Below, piece by piece: positions 46,322-55,663 of a stretch of DNA of 64,000 nucleotides. The notes below the pieces were generated by a model. That model was not told the origin of the DNA, searched no databases, and saw nothing but the letters and a program-made list of their open reading frames with translations. Position 1 is the stretch's first letter, and each line of letters opens with the position of its first letter. The translations under genes and the position numbers were made by a program. The DNA is from Alteromonas sp. LOR (GTDB lineage Bacteria; Pseudomonadota; Gammaproteobacteria; Enterobacterales; Alteromonadaceae): contig NZ_JQFW01000015.1 in assembly GCF_000753865.1 (NCBI RefSeq), forward strand, positions 288,541 through 352,540. The letters run 5' to 3'.

Positions 46322-46337
46322 CGGTTACTCCTGTTTG

Positions 46338-46369
46338 TTTACCCACGCCTTCGTTTATCCACGTCTTCG
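46338..46369. repeat. 16-bp tandem duplication across the rppH stop codon
   Basis: TTTACCCACGCCTTCG (46338-46353) and TTTATCCACGTCTTCG (46354-46369) match at 14 of 16. The second contains the rppH stop codon (46355-46357) and the final codons RGxxRR; the first is an extra copy in the 3' region. Confidence 0.75.
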
Positions 46370-46897
46370 TTTCTTGCCGCGTTTAGTCGAGACGTTGCCC
46401 GGACGCTGGGGAGCACGCTGTTGTGCAGACATAACAACAGGAGAAAACTCCTTCATTACTCTGCGATATACATCACGCTTGAACGACACAACATTTCTTA
46501 TGGGGTACCAATAACTTACCCACCTCCAGTCATCAAATTCTGGGTGACCAGTCTTTAATACGTTTACATCACGATCCTGACAATCGAGTTGCAGTAAAAA
46601 CCATTTTTGTTTTTGTCCTATACAAACAGGATTACTACCTTGTCGAATTAATCGCTTTGGCAGCTTATATCTAAGCCAATTACGGGTAACACTTAAAATA
46701 GTCACGTCTTTAGACGTTAATCCTACTTCTTCGTGCAGCTCGCGGAACATGGCTTGCTCGGCAGTTTCCCCTTCATCAATTCCGCCTTGAGGGAACTGCC
46801 ATGAATGTTGGCCATAACGTCTTGCCCAAAATATTTGACCCATTTTGTTGCAAATCACTATACCCACATTCGCACGGAATCCATCGGCATCTATCAC
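46355..46897 (-). CDS. rppH: RNA pyrophosphohydrolase RppH
   Basis: The 180-residue Nudix hydrolase has a complete Nudix box: [17 protein letters not shown] then HEEVGL (residues 38-60). RppH removes pyrophosphate from mRNA 5' ends and so opens the way for RNase E decay. It starts with GTG at 46897 with GGGAG five bases upstream. A basic tail (about 160-180, KRGKKRRRG) ends the protein and is partly made by a 16-bp duplicated unit. Divergent from mutH, upstream of ptsP. Confidence 0.95.
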   Translation of the reverse strand: MIDADGFRANVGIVICNKMGQIFWARRYGQHSWQFPQGGIDEGETAEQAMFRELHEEVGLTSKDVTILSVTRNWLRYKLPKRLIRQGSNPVCIGQKQKWFLLQLDCQDRDVNVLKTGHPEFDDWRWVSYWYPIRNVVSFKRDVYRRVMKEFSPVVMSAQQRAPQRPGNVSTKRGKKRRRG

Positions 46898-47011
46898 ATA
46901 GACTCCCGGGTACGCAATACTGGTAATATGTTTTCATTCTTCCACAAACTATGCTCCAATCATAGTGTTAATATTCAATGACTCAGCTCAACCAAGGAAT
47001 TTCTGATAACA

Positions 47012-47689
47012 ATGCTGCCTCCTAAGTCGCCGCCTAACACTCCCGACGAATTACTCACTCGATGTCAGGCTATAGCGGGTCTTACCTTAGGTGAACTTGC
47101 TCGCATGGCAAATGTCGCTATTCCAGCCAATCTTCAGCGCCATAAAGGCTGGCCAGGAATGCTGATAGAGAAATGGCTAGGGGCAAGTGCAGGCTCTAAA
47201 CCGCAGCAGGATTTTCCAGAGCTTGGCATTGAGCTAAAAACCATTCCCATTGATGCCGCCTTTGCGCCTCTTGAAACCACGTACGTGTGCTTTGCTCCTT
47301 TACTAATGCAGCCGGGCATCACGTGGGAAACCTGTAATGTGCGCAACAAATTGCAGCAAGTTTTGTGGCTTCCTATCGAAGGAGACAGACGAATCCCTCT
47401 TGCAGATAGACGGGTCGCCACGGGGTTTTATTGGCGACCTAGCGAAAAAGAAGACGAGATACTTAGGCAAGACTGGGAAGAGTTAACAGAAAAAATAGTC
47501 ACCGGGCATGTGGAATCGATAACGTCAAAGCAAGGCACGGCACTGCATATACGCCCAAAGGCAGCGAATGGTAGCGTACTCACCGAGGCCAGAGGAGTAG
47601 AGGGAGAGAAAATTAAAACTCGACCGCGGGGGTTTTATTTACGCAAAACCTTCACTCACCACATTCTTGCTTCGGCGTTTGGGTACTAG
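47012..47689 (+). CDS. mutH: DNA mismatch repair endonuclease MutH
   Basis: The 225-residue endonuclease has the catalytic core GASAGSKPQQDFPELGIELKT, whose Asp, Glu and Lys in D-x6-E-x-K order match MutH. MutH nicks the unmethylated strand at hemimethylated GATC during mismatch repair, so it implies Dam methylation in this strain. Length and order agree with the E. coli protein. The ribosome site is weak (AAGGA 13 bases upstream). A short 114-bp gap separates it from rppH. Confidence 0.95.
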   Translation: MLPPKSPPNTPDELLTRCQAIAGLTLGELARMANVAIPANLQRHKGWPGMLIEKWLGASAGSKPQQDFPELGIELKTIPIDAAFAPLETTYVCFAPLLMQPGITWETCNVRNKLQQVLWLPIEGDRRIPLADRRVATGFYWRPSEKEDEILRQDWEELTEKIVTGHVESITSKQGTALHIRPKAANGSVLTEARGVEGEKIKTRPRGFYLRKTFTHHILASAFGY

Positions 47690-47733
47690 AAGGCCAATTT
47701 ACGCCGTTAATAGGACAGCGCCTACCGCGCCCC

Positions 47734-48816
47734 TTATTGTCCGCTGCCGTTTTTGGTTAGATGTTTAACTAAGTAATCGCTTAAGAACTTTTCTGAATTC
47801 AAACCTAAGCGTTTCGCTACTGCTGCTACCTTGGTATCGGTTCGCAATAACACCTTCTTGGCGTACTCTAAGCGAAAATGATAAATAAACCGTCTAAAGC
47901 TTTTTTTATCAGACACCCGTAACGCAATCGCAAGAGTCGTTGCATCTAACCCCGCCTCCGCACAAAAACGAGCGATAGTGAGCCGCCTAGCCTTATAGGC
48001 TTTGCTGTCGATAGTATGACGTTCAGCCTTAGAGATTATACTGCTCATTTCGTAAGGCGTTGCCTTTCCCTCGTCCAAACGCTCATGGTCGAACGGGGAT
48101 GGCGACGTATTGCGAGCAAACAGTAACGACACCAATATCGATAGCAGTGCCGCTCCCAACATGAGATGGTAATAACTCTCCCACGCCGCAAGCTGAAAAA
48201 AGCCAAAGGTGGCTGCAGTTACCAGTAAAATACTCATGAAAGCAATGCCCACCGTAATGCCCATCACGCTGGCAAGACCTGTTACTTTAAATTCGCCAAT
48301 ATCCACCGCTTGCTCAGGTAGGTGTCGGTGGTAGGTTTGCATATGTTCAGTAATCAATATCCCAATTAACAACACGCTAAAGCCTGCTACTAATGGTGCC
48401 GCATACGCTGGCCATAACACTAACGGGTCGCCAATGGGTGATGCCATCAACCACCTTTGTTTTTCTGTTGCGGGTATGAGTAATGCCGCTACCTGAAGTA
48501 GTGCAGTAATACCCGCAGGCAACCACAGCCGTTTTTTTGCAGAAGGTTGAAGGTACAGCATTGGCTTTATAGCTCGATAACAACACGTAATAGCAATAAC
48601 GGCGAAAATATCAGACAAACCATACAGCACAGCAAGCTCGTTGAGCCCGCTTATCCTTAACCATTCATCGGTCATAAATAGCGGCCAGCACAATAGCGCT
48701 GCCAACAGCCATCCGGCGCCCTTATTTTGCCTTTGCTGGCGTAAAAATAAGCCCAGGCTTAGCAGGTAAATAACCAGCAGCAAAAGTACACAATAATCTT
48801 GAATCGAAAAAGTCAT
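47734..48816 (-). CDS. Membrane-anchored AraC-type transcriptional regulator
   Basis: The 360-residue protein has an N-terminal part with about seven membrane segments (residues 5-235) and a C-terminal AraC-like DNA-binding domain (about 265-350; LTIARFCAEAGLDATTLAIAL...FRRFIYHFRLEYAKKVLL). It would sense an envelope signal and bind DNA from the membrane. I prefer the ATG at 48816, with AGG eight bases upstream; a GTG at 48825 adds three residues. Its target is unknown. Confidence 0.75.
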   Translation of the reverse strand: MTFSIQDYCVLLLLVIYLLSLGLFLRQQRQNKGAGWLLAALLCWPLFMTDEWLRISGLNELAVLYGLSDIFAVIAITCCYRAIKPMLYLQPSAKKRLWLPAGITALLQVAALLIPATEKQRWLMASPIGDPLVLWPAYAAPLVAGFSVLLIGILITEHMQTYHRHLPEQAVDIGEFKVTGLASVMGITVGIAFMSILLVTAATFGFFQLAAWESYYHLMLGAALLSILVSLLFARNTSPSPFDHERLDEGKATPYEMSSIISKAERHTIDSKAYKARRLTIARFCAEAGLDATTLAIALRVSDKKSFRRFIYHFRLEYAKKVLLRTDTKVAAVAKRLGLNSEKFLSDYLVKHLTKNGSGQ

Positions 48817-48891
48817 CACTATCACCTATCCGTGTGAATTAAAGAAAAAAAGATCTGTGGATTGCACACAGAGAGCTTACTAATGCACGCA

Positions 48892-50397
48892 TTACCAATA
48901 CACGTCTCGTTGCATTGCTACTTTTCGCGTACGCTCCATAATAATGATAAGCGTAGTCAGTTTCTGCGCCGTCCATTTACGCAACTCATCCTGAGACTCA
49001 ACATCGGCATCATCGATAGATTTATGTAACATTAATAAGGCGTTTAACTCGTCAATACCAGTGAGTAAATCAAGCCACGGCGCTCTGAAATTGCCCCGCT
49101 CTTCTACAAATAAGTCGCCAAGTAAGAAACCACTCCACAGGGTTTGACGAAGCATGACTTCCACCGCGGAATAATTGGCCGGCCCCATGGTTTTATTTAG
49201 CGGCATGCTTTGCTGAACAGTCTGCCACCCTTGAGATAACCACCCTTTAGCGTGATCTAGTACTCTATGGTCGTAACCGGTAGAGCGTCCCTGCCAAGGC
49301 TTTTGCTGCACCAAACGAATAGCTTCAATTTTAATATCGGTAGCATCGTTATCGAAGAAAAGTTGCTTTGGCTGATGGGCATGCATTAGGCCTGTTTTTC
49401 GCCCATGTAAATAACTCACAATGGCAGGATGTTTACTTAGGGTTTTGCTGAACAGACTTTTTTTAGATAGCAAGTAACGAAGGCTTTGCAGGTCGTCCTG
49501 CCAGCTCCATTGTTGCGCATAAGCAATAAGCTTTTTGTGCAGGGCTAGCAGTTCTGGGCATTGCAATATTGGCAAATACAGCGATACGCTTTGCAGTAAT
49601 AAGTGAATGCTTTTCGCTACCTCAGCCAGCATCTTAATAGAGCCGCTTTCGCAAAACACATGTTCGTGATGTTGCCAATGTGATAGGGCTATTTGTACAG
49701 CAAGACAGAACGCGTCTTCGGTGGAAGTTGCATCTTCTAGCGCAAGAAAATCGGGTAATGGTCGAATTTTCGCATTGAATCCATGCAGCAACTGATACCC
49801 CTGAGCGGCCTTAGACACATCGCTTAGCCGCACTTCCATATTACTGTTTATCAATAGCGCTAGCGTGAAAAGGCTGTCCACATCACCATCGAGCAATTCC
49901 AACTCTATCTCGTTAATGGGAGAGCTGTTTTTGTCAGTCATTGCCTCACCGCAATCGAGCACAACCTCTACCCTGCTGCCATCAACCTCAACTTCATAGG
50001 CATGGCGAGTGAAGTGCGTACTAAACTGGCGTGAAAGACTGGCATTCTTGCTAGCAACATCCCAGTTTTGCGGCCAAACCGAGGCATCAAACAGACTTAA
50101 ATCTGGCTTCGGGTTTTGCAAGTCGACGTTATATTCCGAGCGGGTATGAAGCCCTCCACTCACTACGCCGTTAGTTTTTAGGGTTTGTTCGTAGCGACCG
50201 TTGTTTCCTCGTACGCGAAATCCCATTTTCTTTTGCTGAAAATCAAATTTCTCAGTGTCGTAGTAGTCGTTTTCCAATCGCATTTCTTTGTGCGAGATTA
50301 CCGTGACCTGATGCTTGTCAAAAAGCGGGAGTACGCGCTCAGAAAACTGGTGGTGCGCATGTGCACCGGTTACAAATTTCAATTCTATTTCGGACAT
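48892..50397 (-). CDS. ygiF: Inorganic triphosphatase-type CYTH-CHAD protein YgiF
   Basis: The 501-residue protein has an N-terminal CYTH domain opening with the metal-binding EIELKF (ExExK), YDTEKFDFQQ and RYEQTLKTN, and a C-terminal CHAD domain rich in conserved His (about 225-480). E. coli YgiF hydrolyses inorganic triphosphate; CHAD domains bind polyphosphate. It is divergent from ygiM across 293 bp, as in E. coli, which supports the call. Confidence 0.9.
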   Translation of the reverse strand: MSEIELKFVTGAHAHHQFSERVLPLFDKHQVTVISHKEMRLENDYYDTEKFDFQQKKMGFRVRGNNGRYEQTLKTNGVVSGGLHTRSEYNVDLQNPKPDLSLFDASVWPQNWDVASKNASLSRQFSTHFTRHAYEVEVDGSRVEVVLDCGEAMTDKNSSPINEIELELLDGDVDSLFTLALLINSNMEVRLSDVSKAAQGYQLLHGFNAKIRPLPDFLALEDATSTEDAFCLAVQIALSHWQHHEHVFCESGSIKMLAEVAKSIHLLLQSVSLYLPILQCPELLALHKKLIAYAQQWSWQDDLQSLRYLLSKKSLFSKTLSKHPAIVSYLHGRKTGLMHAHQPKQLFFDNDATDIKIEAIRLVQQKPWQGRSTGYDHRVLDHAKGWLSQGWQTVQQSMPLNKTMGPANYSAVEVMLRQTLWSGFLLGDLFVEERGNFRAPWLDLLTGIDELNALLMLHKSIDDADVESQDELRKWTAQKLTTLIIIMERTRKVAMQRDVYW

Positions 50398-50690
50398 TGT
50401 TTTTTATCGGTCACTTTTTCGGTCATGTTATTTCAAGTTTGGCTTATTTTTGGAAATCTCTGGTTTCCATTATCAGTGGCTCTACTTTTAAAAAACCACG
50501 CTACATGGAAACGTTATGCGTTTGAAAATACAGGTATGCAGGTACATCTGAAGATACAACACCTTACCCTTGTCACTACTTTTTGGCAATATTTGCAGGC
50601 GGTATTCAACACTCAATGCATGAACAAACTTGCCTTTATGTCAGTCAACCAATACCATCTTTAGGATTTAAACGAGCAATTGGACTTCAT

Positions 50691-51293
50691 ATGATTCGAA
50701 AGTGGTTAGCCGTAGCCCTCTTCACGTGTTCTTTTCAAGCCTTAGCGCTGCAAGATACCCCTGAATTGGAAGCATCATCATCTCACTACATCAAAGATGA
50801 TTTGTTCATTTTTATGCATACGGGACCGAGCAGAAATTACCGTATTCTTGGCTCAATAGAGGCAGGGACACCAATAACGGTAGTATCAACAGATAGCGAT
50901 GCTGAATTTACTGAAATTACCGACGACGATGGTCGCGAGGGATGGGTAGAAAGCAAGTTTGTATCAAATACAATGTCGCGAGCAGAAAAACTACCTATTA
51001 TCAGCGAGCAATTGGCTGAGAACCAGGCTGAACTGCAAGCATCTCAATCGGACAATGCGCGCCTTCGCCAGCAGTTAAACGATGCTCGCCAGCAAATTTC
51101 TCAACTCTCTACAGAGAATGAAGCTCAGGCTAGTGAAATTGTTAACTTGGCCGACAAGGTAGAAAGTGCCAACAAAGATGAGTTGGTCATGTGGTTCACG
51201 CGAGGCGGCTTTGTTGCTGGTGGCGGTATTTTATTAGGCGTACTACTCACCTACTTCCCCAAGCGAAAACGTCGCAGTAGTGAATGGATGTAG
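50691..51293 (+). CDS. ygiM: SH3-domain membrane protein YgiM (TIGR04211 type)
   Basis: The 200-residue product has a signal peptide (1-20), a bacterial SH3 domain (about 30-95, HTGPSRNYRILGSIEAGTPI), a coiled coil (about 100-165), and a C-terminal membrane segment (about 172-192) followed by KRKRR. This is the TIGR04211 layout found beside CYTH-CHAD genes. The function is unknown, perhaps envelope stress. I use the ATG at 50691, where the signal peptide begins; the open frame upstream has no homology. A strong bidirectional terminator follows. Confidence 0.85.
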   Translation: MIRKWLAVALFTCSFQALALQDTPELEASSSHYIKDDLFIFMHTGPSRNYRILGSIEAGTPITVVSTDSDAEFTEITDDDGREGWVESKFVSNTMSRAEKLPIISEQLAENQAELQASQSDNARLRQQLNDARQQISQLSTENEAQASEIVNLADKVESANKDELVMWFTRGGFVAGGGILLGVLLTYFPKRKRRSSEWM

Positions 51294-51336
51294 TTATCTA
51301 TGCGGACCGGTATTATCTGATATCACGCTTTATGAC

Positions 51337-51368
51337 ATAAAAAAGCCAGCTTACGCTGGCTTTTTTGT
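51337..51368. terminator. Bidirectional terminator between ygiM and putA
   Basis: Perfect stem AAAAAGCCAGC / GCTGGCTTTTT with loop TTAC, A-run on one side and T-run on the other, serving convergent genes. Confidence 0.9.
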
Positions 51369-51407
51369 CTCTTTAGTATGTGCACATAACATGCTGTAGA
51401 TTAATGA

Positions 51408-54400
51408 TTACTCGTCATCTTCTACCATTGTCATTAACGATGTATTACCACCTGACGCTGTAGTATCGATACTAATAGCTTTTTCCGTTACCAAGCGCTG
51501 AATAAGGTTATCGTTATACTCCGCACTGATTACCGGCAAGATTGCCCCTTCTCTTGAAGAGAGCATTGCAGTGATACGAGCTGTACGCTCTGTGCTTGAG
51601 TCAACAACCACACCCGATAAGTCTTCGTCCATCAGTAGCGTGTCTAAGTGTGCAAGACGTGCCACCTGGAAAAGCCCTTTAGGCGCGCCAGTGGCTTCAA
51701 ACTTGTTCTGAATCTCTACGGCTTCTTCATAGAAGATTTTAGACACTACTGACACAACAGGGTTACCTGTTGATAATGCCGTAACGATAGACAGTAACCA
51801 GTACTCAAAGGTCACTTCTTTATCGGCGAAACAGACAAGAATTCCGCGCGGCTCCAGGTATAGTCTATTCGACTCGCCCGTTGGCCCCGGTAACTCCTGC
51901 GGCTTAGCTAACTTGCGTTCGATGCTGGTTAACTGTTGACGTGCTGTTGCTAACGTTCTGTTCAAATCGTCAGCTAAGTCATCAACAATATCTACTTTAG
52001 CAATTTTGGCTAACAGCTGGCGAACCATAGAAATACGGTCGTTTAGTGCAGTATGACGCCACTGAATTTCCACCGCTTTCGCTTTGTCCATCATCACGTG
52101 AGCACGCTCTGCAATTTGCTCATCGCCCACAAGAGCTTCATCGGTACCGTCAACATCGTCGATATGCGATGGTTTAGGTGTTGCACGCTCCATAAGTAGA
52201 CGGGGCAAATAGTTTGGTCCACCTGCTTTTGGACCCGTACCTGACAGACCGCGACCACCGAAAGGCTGTACGCCAACAATGGCTCCAATCATATTGCGGT
52301 TAATATAAACGTTACCCGCACGGCTCTTCGCAGCAAGTTCATGGGCACGCTCTTCAATACGCGAGTGAATACCCATGGTGAGTCCGTAGCCAGTGCCGTT
52401 GATTTGCTCTAGTACGTTATCTAAGTTTTTAGACTTGAAGCGCACCATATGTACCACAGGGCCAAATACTTCTTTTTCAAGCACGTCGATATTATCAATT
52501 TCGTAAAGCGTTGGCGCGAAATACGTTCCGTTTTCAACTCCTGCTGGAATGTCGTTACGATGCAGAATTTTAGCTTTGCCTTCCATATACGACGCGTGAT
52601 CGGTAAGACTCTTCAGCGCTTTTTCATCAATAACTGGGCCTACGTCGGTAGACAGCTGAGTTGGCTCACCAACGGTAAGCTCTTTCATTGCGCCCACTAA
52701 CATTTCAGTTAGCTCATCAGCAATATCTTCTTGTACAAATAACACGCGAAGTGCTGAACAGCGTTGACCCGCACTCTGGAAGCCCGAATGAATAACGTCA
52801 TCAACCACTTGCTCTGGCAGTGCAGTTGAATCTACAATCATGCAGTTCTGACCGCCGGTTTCGGCAATCAGCGGCACCTGCTCACCACCACGTTCGGCAA
52901 GCATTTGCGAAATTAATGTACCGGTCTGAGTAGACCCAGTAAACATCACCGCTTTCACTCGCTCATCAGGAAGCAGGGTGTCACCCACTTCTTTTCCTGG
53001 CGAGATGATAAGCTTAAGAGCGTCTTCCGGTAGACCTACAGAGTGCATGATATCTACAGCACGCTTAGCAACCATACTGGTTTGCTCGGCCGGCTTAGCA
53101 ATAACCGTGTTACCGGTTACCAGTGCAGCAGCAACTTGGCCTAAGAAGATGGCCAGAGGGAAGTTCCACGGGCTAATACACAGTACAACACCACGAGGCA
53201 CTAAACGCTGATCTTCGGCAAGCTCTCTGCCTCTTACCGCGTAATAGCGACAAAAATCTACCGCTTCTCGCACTTCATCAATGCTGTCTTGGGCAACCTT
53301 ACCCGCTTCGCGCATACAAATAGCGATGAGTTCCGCCATATGACGCTCTAAGGCATCGGCAGTTCTATCTAGTATTTCTGCACGCTCGCTAACGTCTTTT
53401 TTCGACCATGCGTCAAACCCAGCGTTGGTGGCATCAAGGGCTTTAACCATGTCGTCAGGCTTAGCGTAATAGTGATAGCCCACGATATCGTTTTTATCTG
53501 CTGGACTTACTACCGCTGTGGCGCCCTCAGGCACACCGTCAGTTACTTTGTAATAATCTTTCCAGCGCTCTAGCTCATGCTTAAGTGCGGTGACGGCGTT
53601 GGTATCTGTTAAATCCAAACCACGCGAGTTGTCGCGCTCTGGGGCGTATAGACCACGAGGCGTTTTGATGAGTTTGTTGTAGCGCACTTTTAATCGCTGT
53701 GTTTTTTCAACCGGGTCTTCTAACAGCGTTTCCACCGGTTTTTCATCGTCGACAATTGCATTTACAAAGGATGAATTAGCGCCGTTTTCTAGAAGTCTGC
53801 GCACTAGGTATGCCAACAAGTCTTCATGTTCACCGACTGGAGCGTAAACACGGCACTGTATTTTATCTTCTTTCACAACTTGGTCGTACAAGGTATCGCC
53901 CATGCCGTGAAGACACTGGAATTCAAACCCTTCTTTGTCGTCCCCTGCCAGTTCTATAATCACAGACGCAGTGTAGGCGTTGTGCGTTGCAAACTGAGGG
54001 TACAAGGTTTCGCGATACTCTAGTAGGCGGTTGGCACAGGCATGATAAGACACGTCTGTTGATGACTTACGTGTAAACACAGGGAACTCTTCTAAGCCCG
54101 CCTGCTGTGTCATTTTAATTTCTGTGTCCCAGTACGCGCCTTTTACTAAGCGCACCATTAATGGACGACCCACTTCAAGGGTAAGCTCTCGTAAATGTTC
54201 AATAACGTGAATTGCGCGCTTTTGATAAGCCTGTACGGCCAAACCAAACCCTGTCCAGCCGTTTAAATCTTCATCGCGGAAGACGGCTTCAATGATATCC
54301 AGTGACAGTTCTAGGCGGTCTGCTTCTTCGGCATCTACAGTAAGGCCAATGTCGTGTTCTTTTGCCATTAAACACAATGCTTTCAAACGCGGAGGAATTT

Positions 54401-55205
54401 CTTCCATTGCACGTTCGCGGTGAGAAAATTCAAAGCGAGGGTGAATAGCAGATAACTTAACTGAAATGCCAGGTGAACGTTTCGGGCCTCTGCCCTTTGC
54501 GGCTTTTCCGATGACTTTTATTGCCTTGACATACGCGTCGTAATAGCCGTCTGAATCGCCCATTGTGCGGGCTGCTTCGCCAAGCATGTCGTATGAATAT
54601 ACGTAGCCTTTCGTTTCTTTCTCTTTCGCTCTTTCTACTGCATCTTCAATGGTTTCGCCCATAACAAACTGACGACCCATTACGCGCATCGCAATGTTCA
54701 TTGCGCGACGAATTACCGGCTCGCCTAAACGGCCCAGCGTTTTCTTCAATAAGCCGAATTGTTCGGTCTTACGCTTATCTGCGTAGTTCACCATATTACC
54801 TGTGAACAATAATCCCCATGCAGATGCGTTAACAAATAGAGAATCTGAGTTCCCTAAATGCGGTGTCCACTGCCCTTTGGACAGTTTGTCACGAATAAGC
54901 TCATCTTGTGTGTCTCTATCTGGCACACGCAATAGCGCTTCGGCCAAACACATTAACACCACACCTTCTGAGGTGGAGAGCGAATATTCGTTTAACAGTG
55001 CGTCTACACCGCCGTGCCCCTGCTGTTCGCGGCGGATTTGTAGCACCATCTTTCTTGCTCTTTCCCACGCCCTACTTCTCGCGCGAGGATTAACCTCTGC
55101 AATAGGTAGTATTTGGTCGACTGCTACCGACTCGCTGATGCGGTAGTAGTCTCTGATACGCTGGCGTAGTGGCGAAGTTGTATGGAGTGTATCGTTTATG
55201 AGCAT
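51408..55205 (-). CDS. putA: Bifunctional proline/pyrroline-5-carboxylate dehydrogenase PutA
   Basis: The 1265-residue enzyme has the FAD-dependent proline dehydrogenase barrel (about 150-490; VRLVKGAYWDTEIK, FATHNAYT), then the NAD-dependent aldehyde dehydrogenase domain (about 530-1020; the Glu in ETGGQN and catalytic Cys in GQRCSALRV), then a C-terminal domain resembling an inactive ALDH fold. It oxidises proline to glutamate. The N-terminal ribbon-helix-helix DNA-binding domain of trifunctional PutA is absent, so it probably does not repress its own gene. I place the start at the ATG at 55205, with AAGGG upstream; the frame runs 36 codons further. Confidence 0.95.
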   Translation of the reverse strand: MLINDTLHTTSPLRQRIRDYYRISESVAVDQILPIAEVNPRARSRAWERARKMVLQIRREQQGHGGVDALLNEYSLSTSEGVVLMCLAEALLRVPDRDTQDELIRDKLSKGQWTPHLGNSDSLFVNASAWGLLFTGNMVNYADKRKTEQFGLLKKTLGRLGEPVIRRAMNIAMRVMGRQFVMGETIEDAVERAKEKETKGYVYSYDMLGEAARTMGDSDGYYDAYVKAIKVIGKAAKGRGPKRSPGISVKLSAIHPRFEFSHRERAMEEIPPRLKALCLMAKEHDIGLTVDAEEADRLELSLDIIEAVFRDEDLNGWTGFGLAVQAYQKRAIHVIEHLRELTLEVGRPLMVRLVKGAYWDTEIKMTQQAGLEEFPVFTRKSSTDVSYHACANRLLEYRETLYPQFATHNAYTASVIIELAGDDKEGFEFQCLHGMGDTLYDQVVKEDKIQCRVYAPVGEHEDLLAYLVRRLLENGANSSFVNAIVDDEKPVETLLEDPVEKTQRLKVRYNKLIKTPRGLYAPERDNSRGLDLTDTNAVTALKHELERWKDYYKVTDGVPEGATAVVSPADKNDIVGYHYYAKPDDMVKALDATNAGFDAWSKKDVSERAEILDRTADALERHMAELIAICMREAGKVAQDSIDEVREAVDFCRYYAVRGRELAEDQRLVPRGVVLCISPWNFPLAIFLGQVAAALVTGNTVIAKPAEQTSMVAKRAVDIMHSVGLPEDALKLIISPGKEVGDTLLPDERVKAVMFTGSTQTGTLISQMLAERGGEQVPLIAETGGQNCMIVDSTALPEQVVDDVIHSGFQSAGQRCSALRVLFVQEDIADELTEMLVGAMKELTVGEPTQLSTDVGPVIDEKALKSLTDHASYMEGKAKILHRNDIPAGVENGTYFAPTLYEIDNIDVLEKEVFGPVVHMVRFKSKNLDNVLEQINGTGYGLTMGIHSRIEERAHELAAKSRAGNVYINRNMIGAIVGVQPFGGRGLSGTGPKAGGPNYLPRLLMERATPKPSHIDDVDGTDEALVGDEQIAERAHVMMDKAKAVEIQWRHTALNDRISMVRQLLAKIAKVDIVDDLADDLNRTLATARQQLTSIERKLAKPQELPGPTGESNRLYLEPRGILVCFADKEVTFEYWLLSIVTALSTGNPVVSVVSKIFYEEAVEIQNKFEATGAPKGLFQVARLAHLDTLLMDEDLSGVVVDSSTERTARITAMLSSREGAILPVISAEYNDNLIQRLVTEKAISIDTTASGGNTSLMTMVEDDE

Positions 55206-55663
55206 TGCAACCCTTTCGTAGAAATAGCTGTAACAAGAAAAGCGTTTCCGCCGTAAAATATCACCTACGGTTACATGGAAAACGCGAGAAAACAAGTGAA
55301 GTCGATACTTCACTTTTTAGCCTATATGGTGTTTAAACTTCACACTGTGCGATGAAGATCAAGGTGACAACCAATTTCGGCGGATAATAGCACATAAAAA
55401 AGCGGCACAACGCCCTGTTTACGCTAACTTTAATACAAACTATCGCAGCATATTTGCCACTCAACGTCTTAGCTCAAAAAGACCCACCATTAACGTTTCA
55501 GTTTCAATTTAATTACAAATATTAATAGTCTCAAAAAAAGCGACTACACTTATTTATCAGGTGTTAAACACACCGGATAACACAATCATCGCAAGGCAGA
55601 CGGGACGCCGTGAATACTGTGATAGCAAACGCCAAAAAATAACGTAGAAATGGTATAGGTATT
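55206..55663. other. Divergent promoter region of putA and the chemoreceptor gene
   Basis: 458 bp without a gene. It includes a short dyad (GGTGT/ACACC near 55560) and AT-rich runs. I see no riboswitch that I can name and no long repeat. Confidence 0.45.

Noticed and set aside
51408-55313. Several long open frames on the opposite strand of putA
   Set aside because: They are shadows of a long, strongly biased coding region and have no ribosome sites or homology.
55520-55663. Possible c-di-GMP (GEMM) riboswitch before the chemoreceptor, because of CGCAAGGCAGACGGGACGCC
   Set aside because: Only fragments of the consensus are present and the expected paired regions cannot be drawn.
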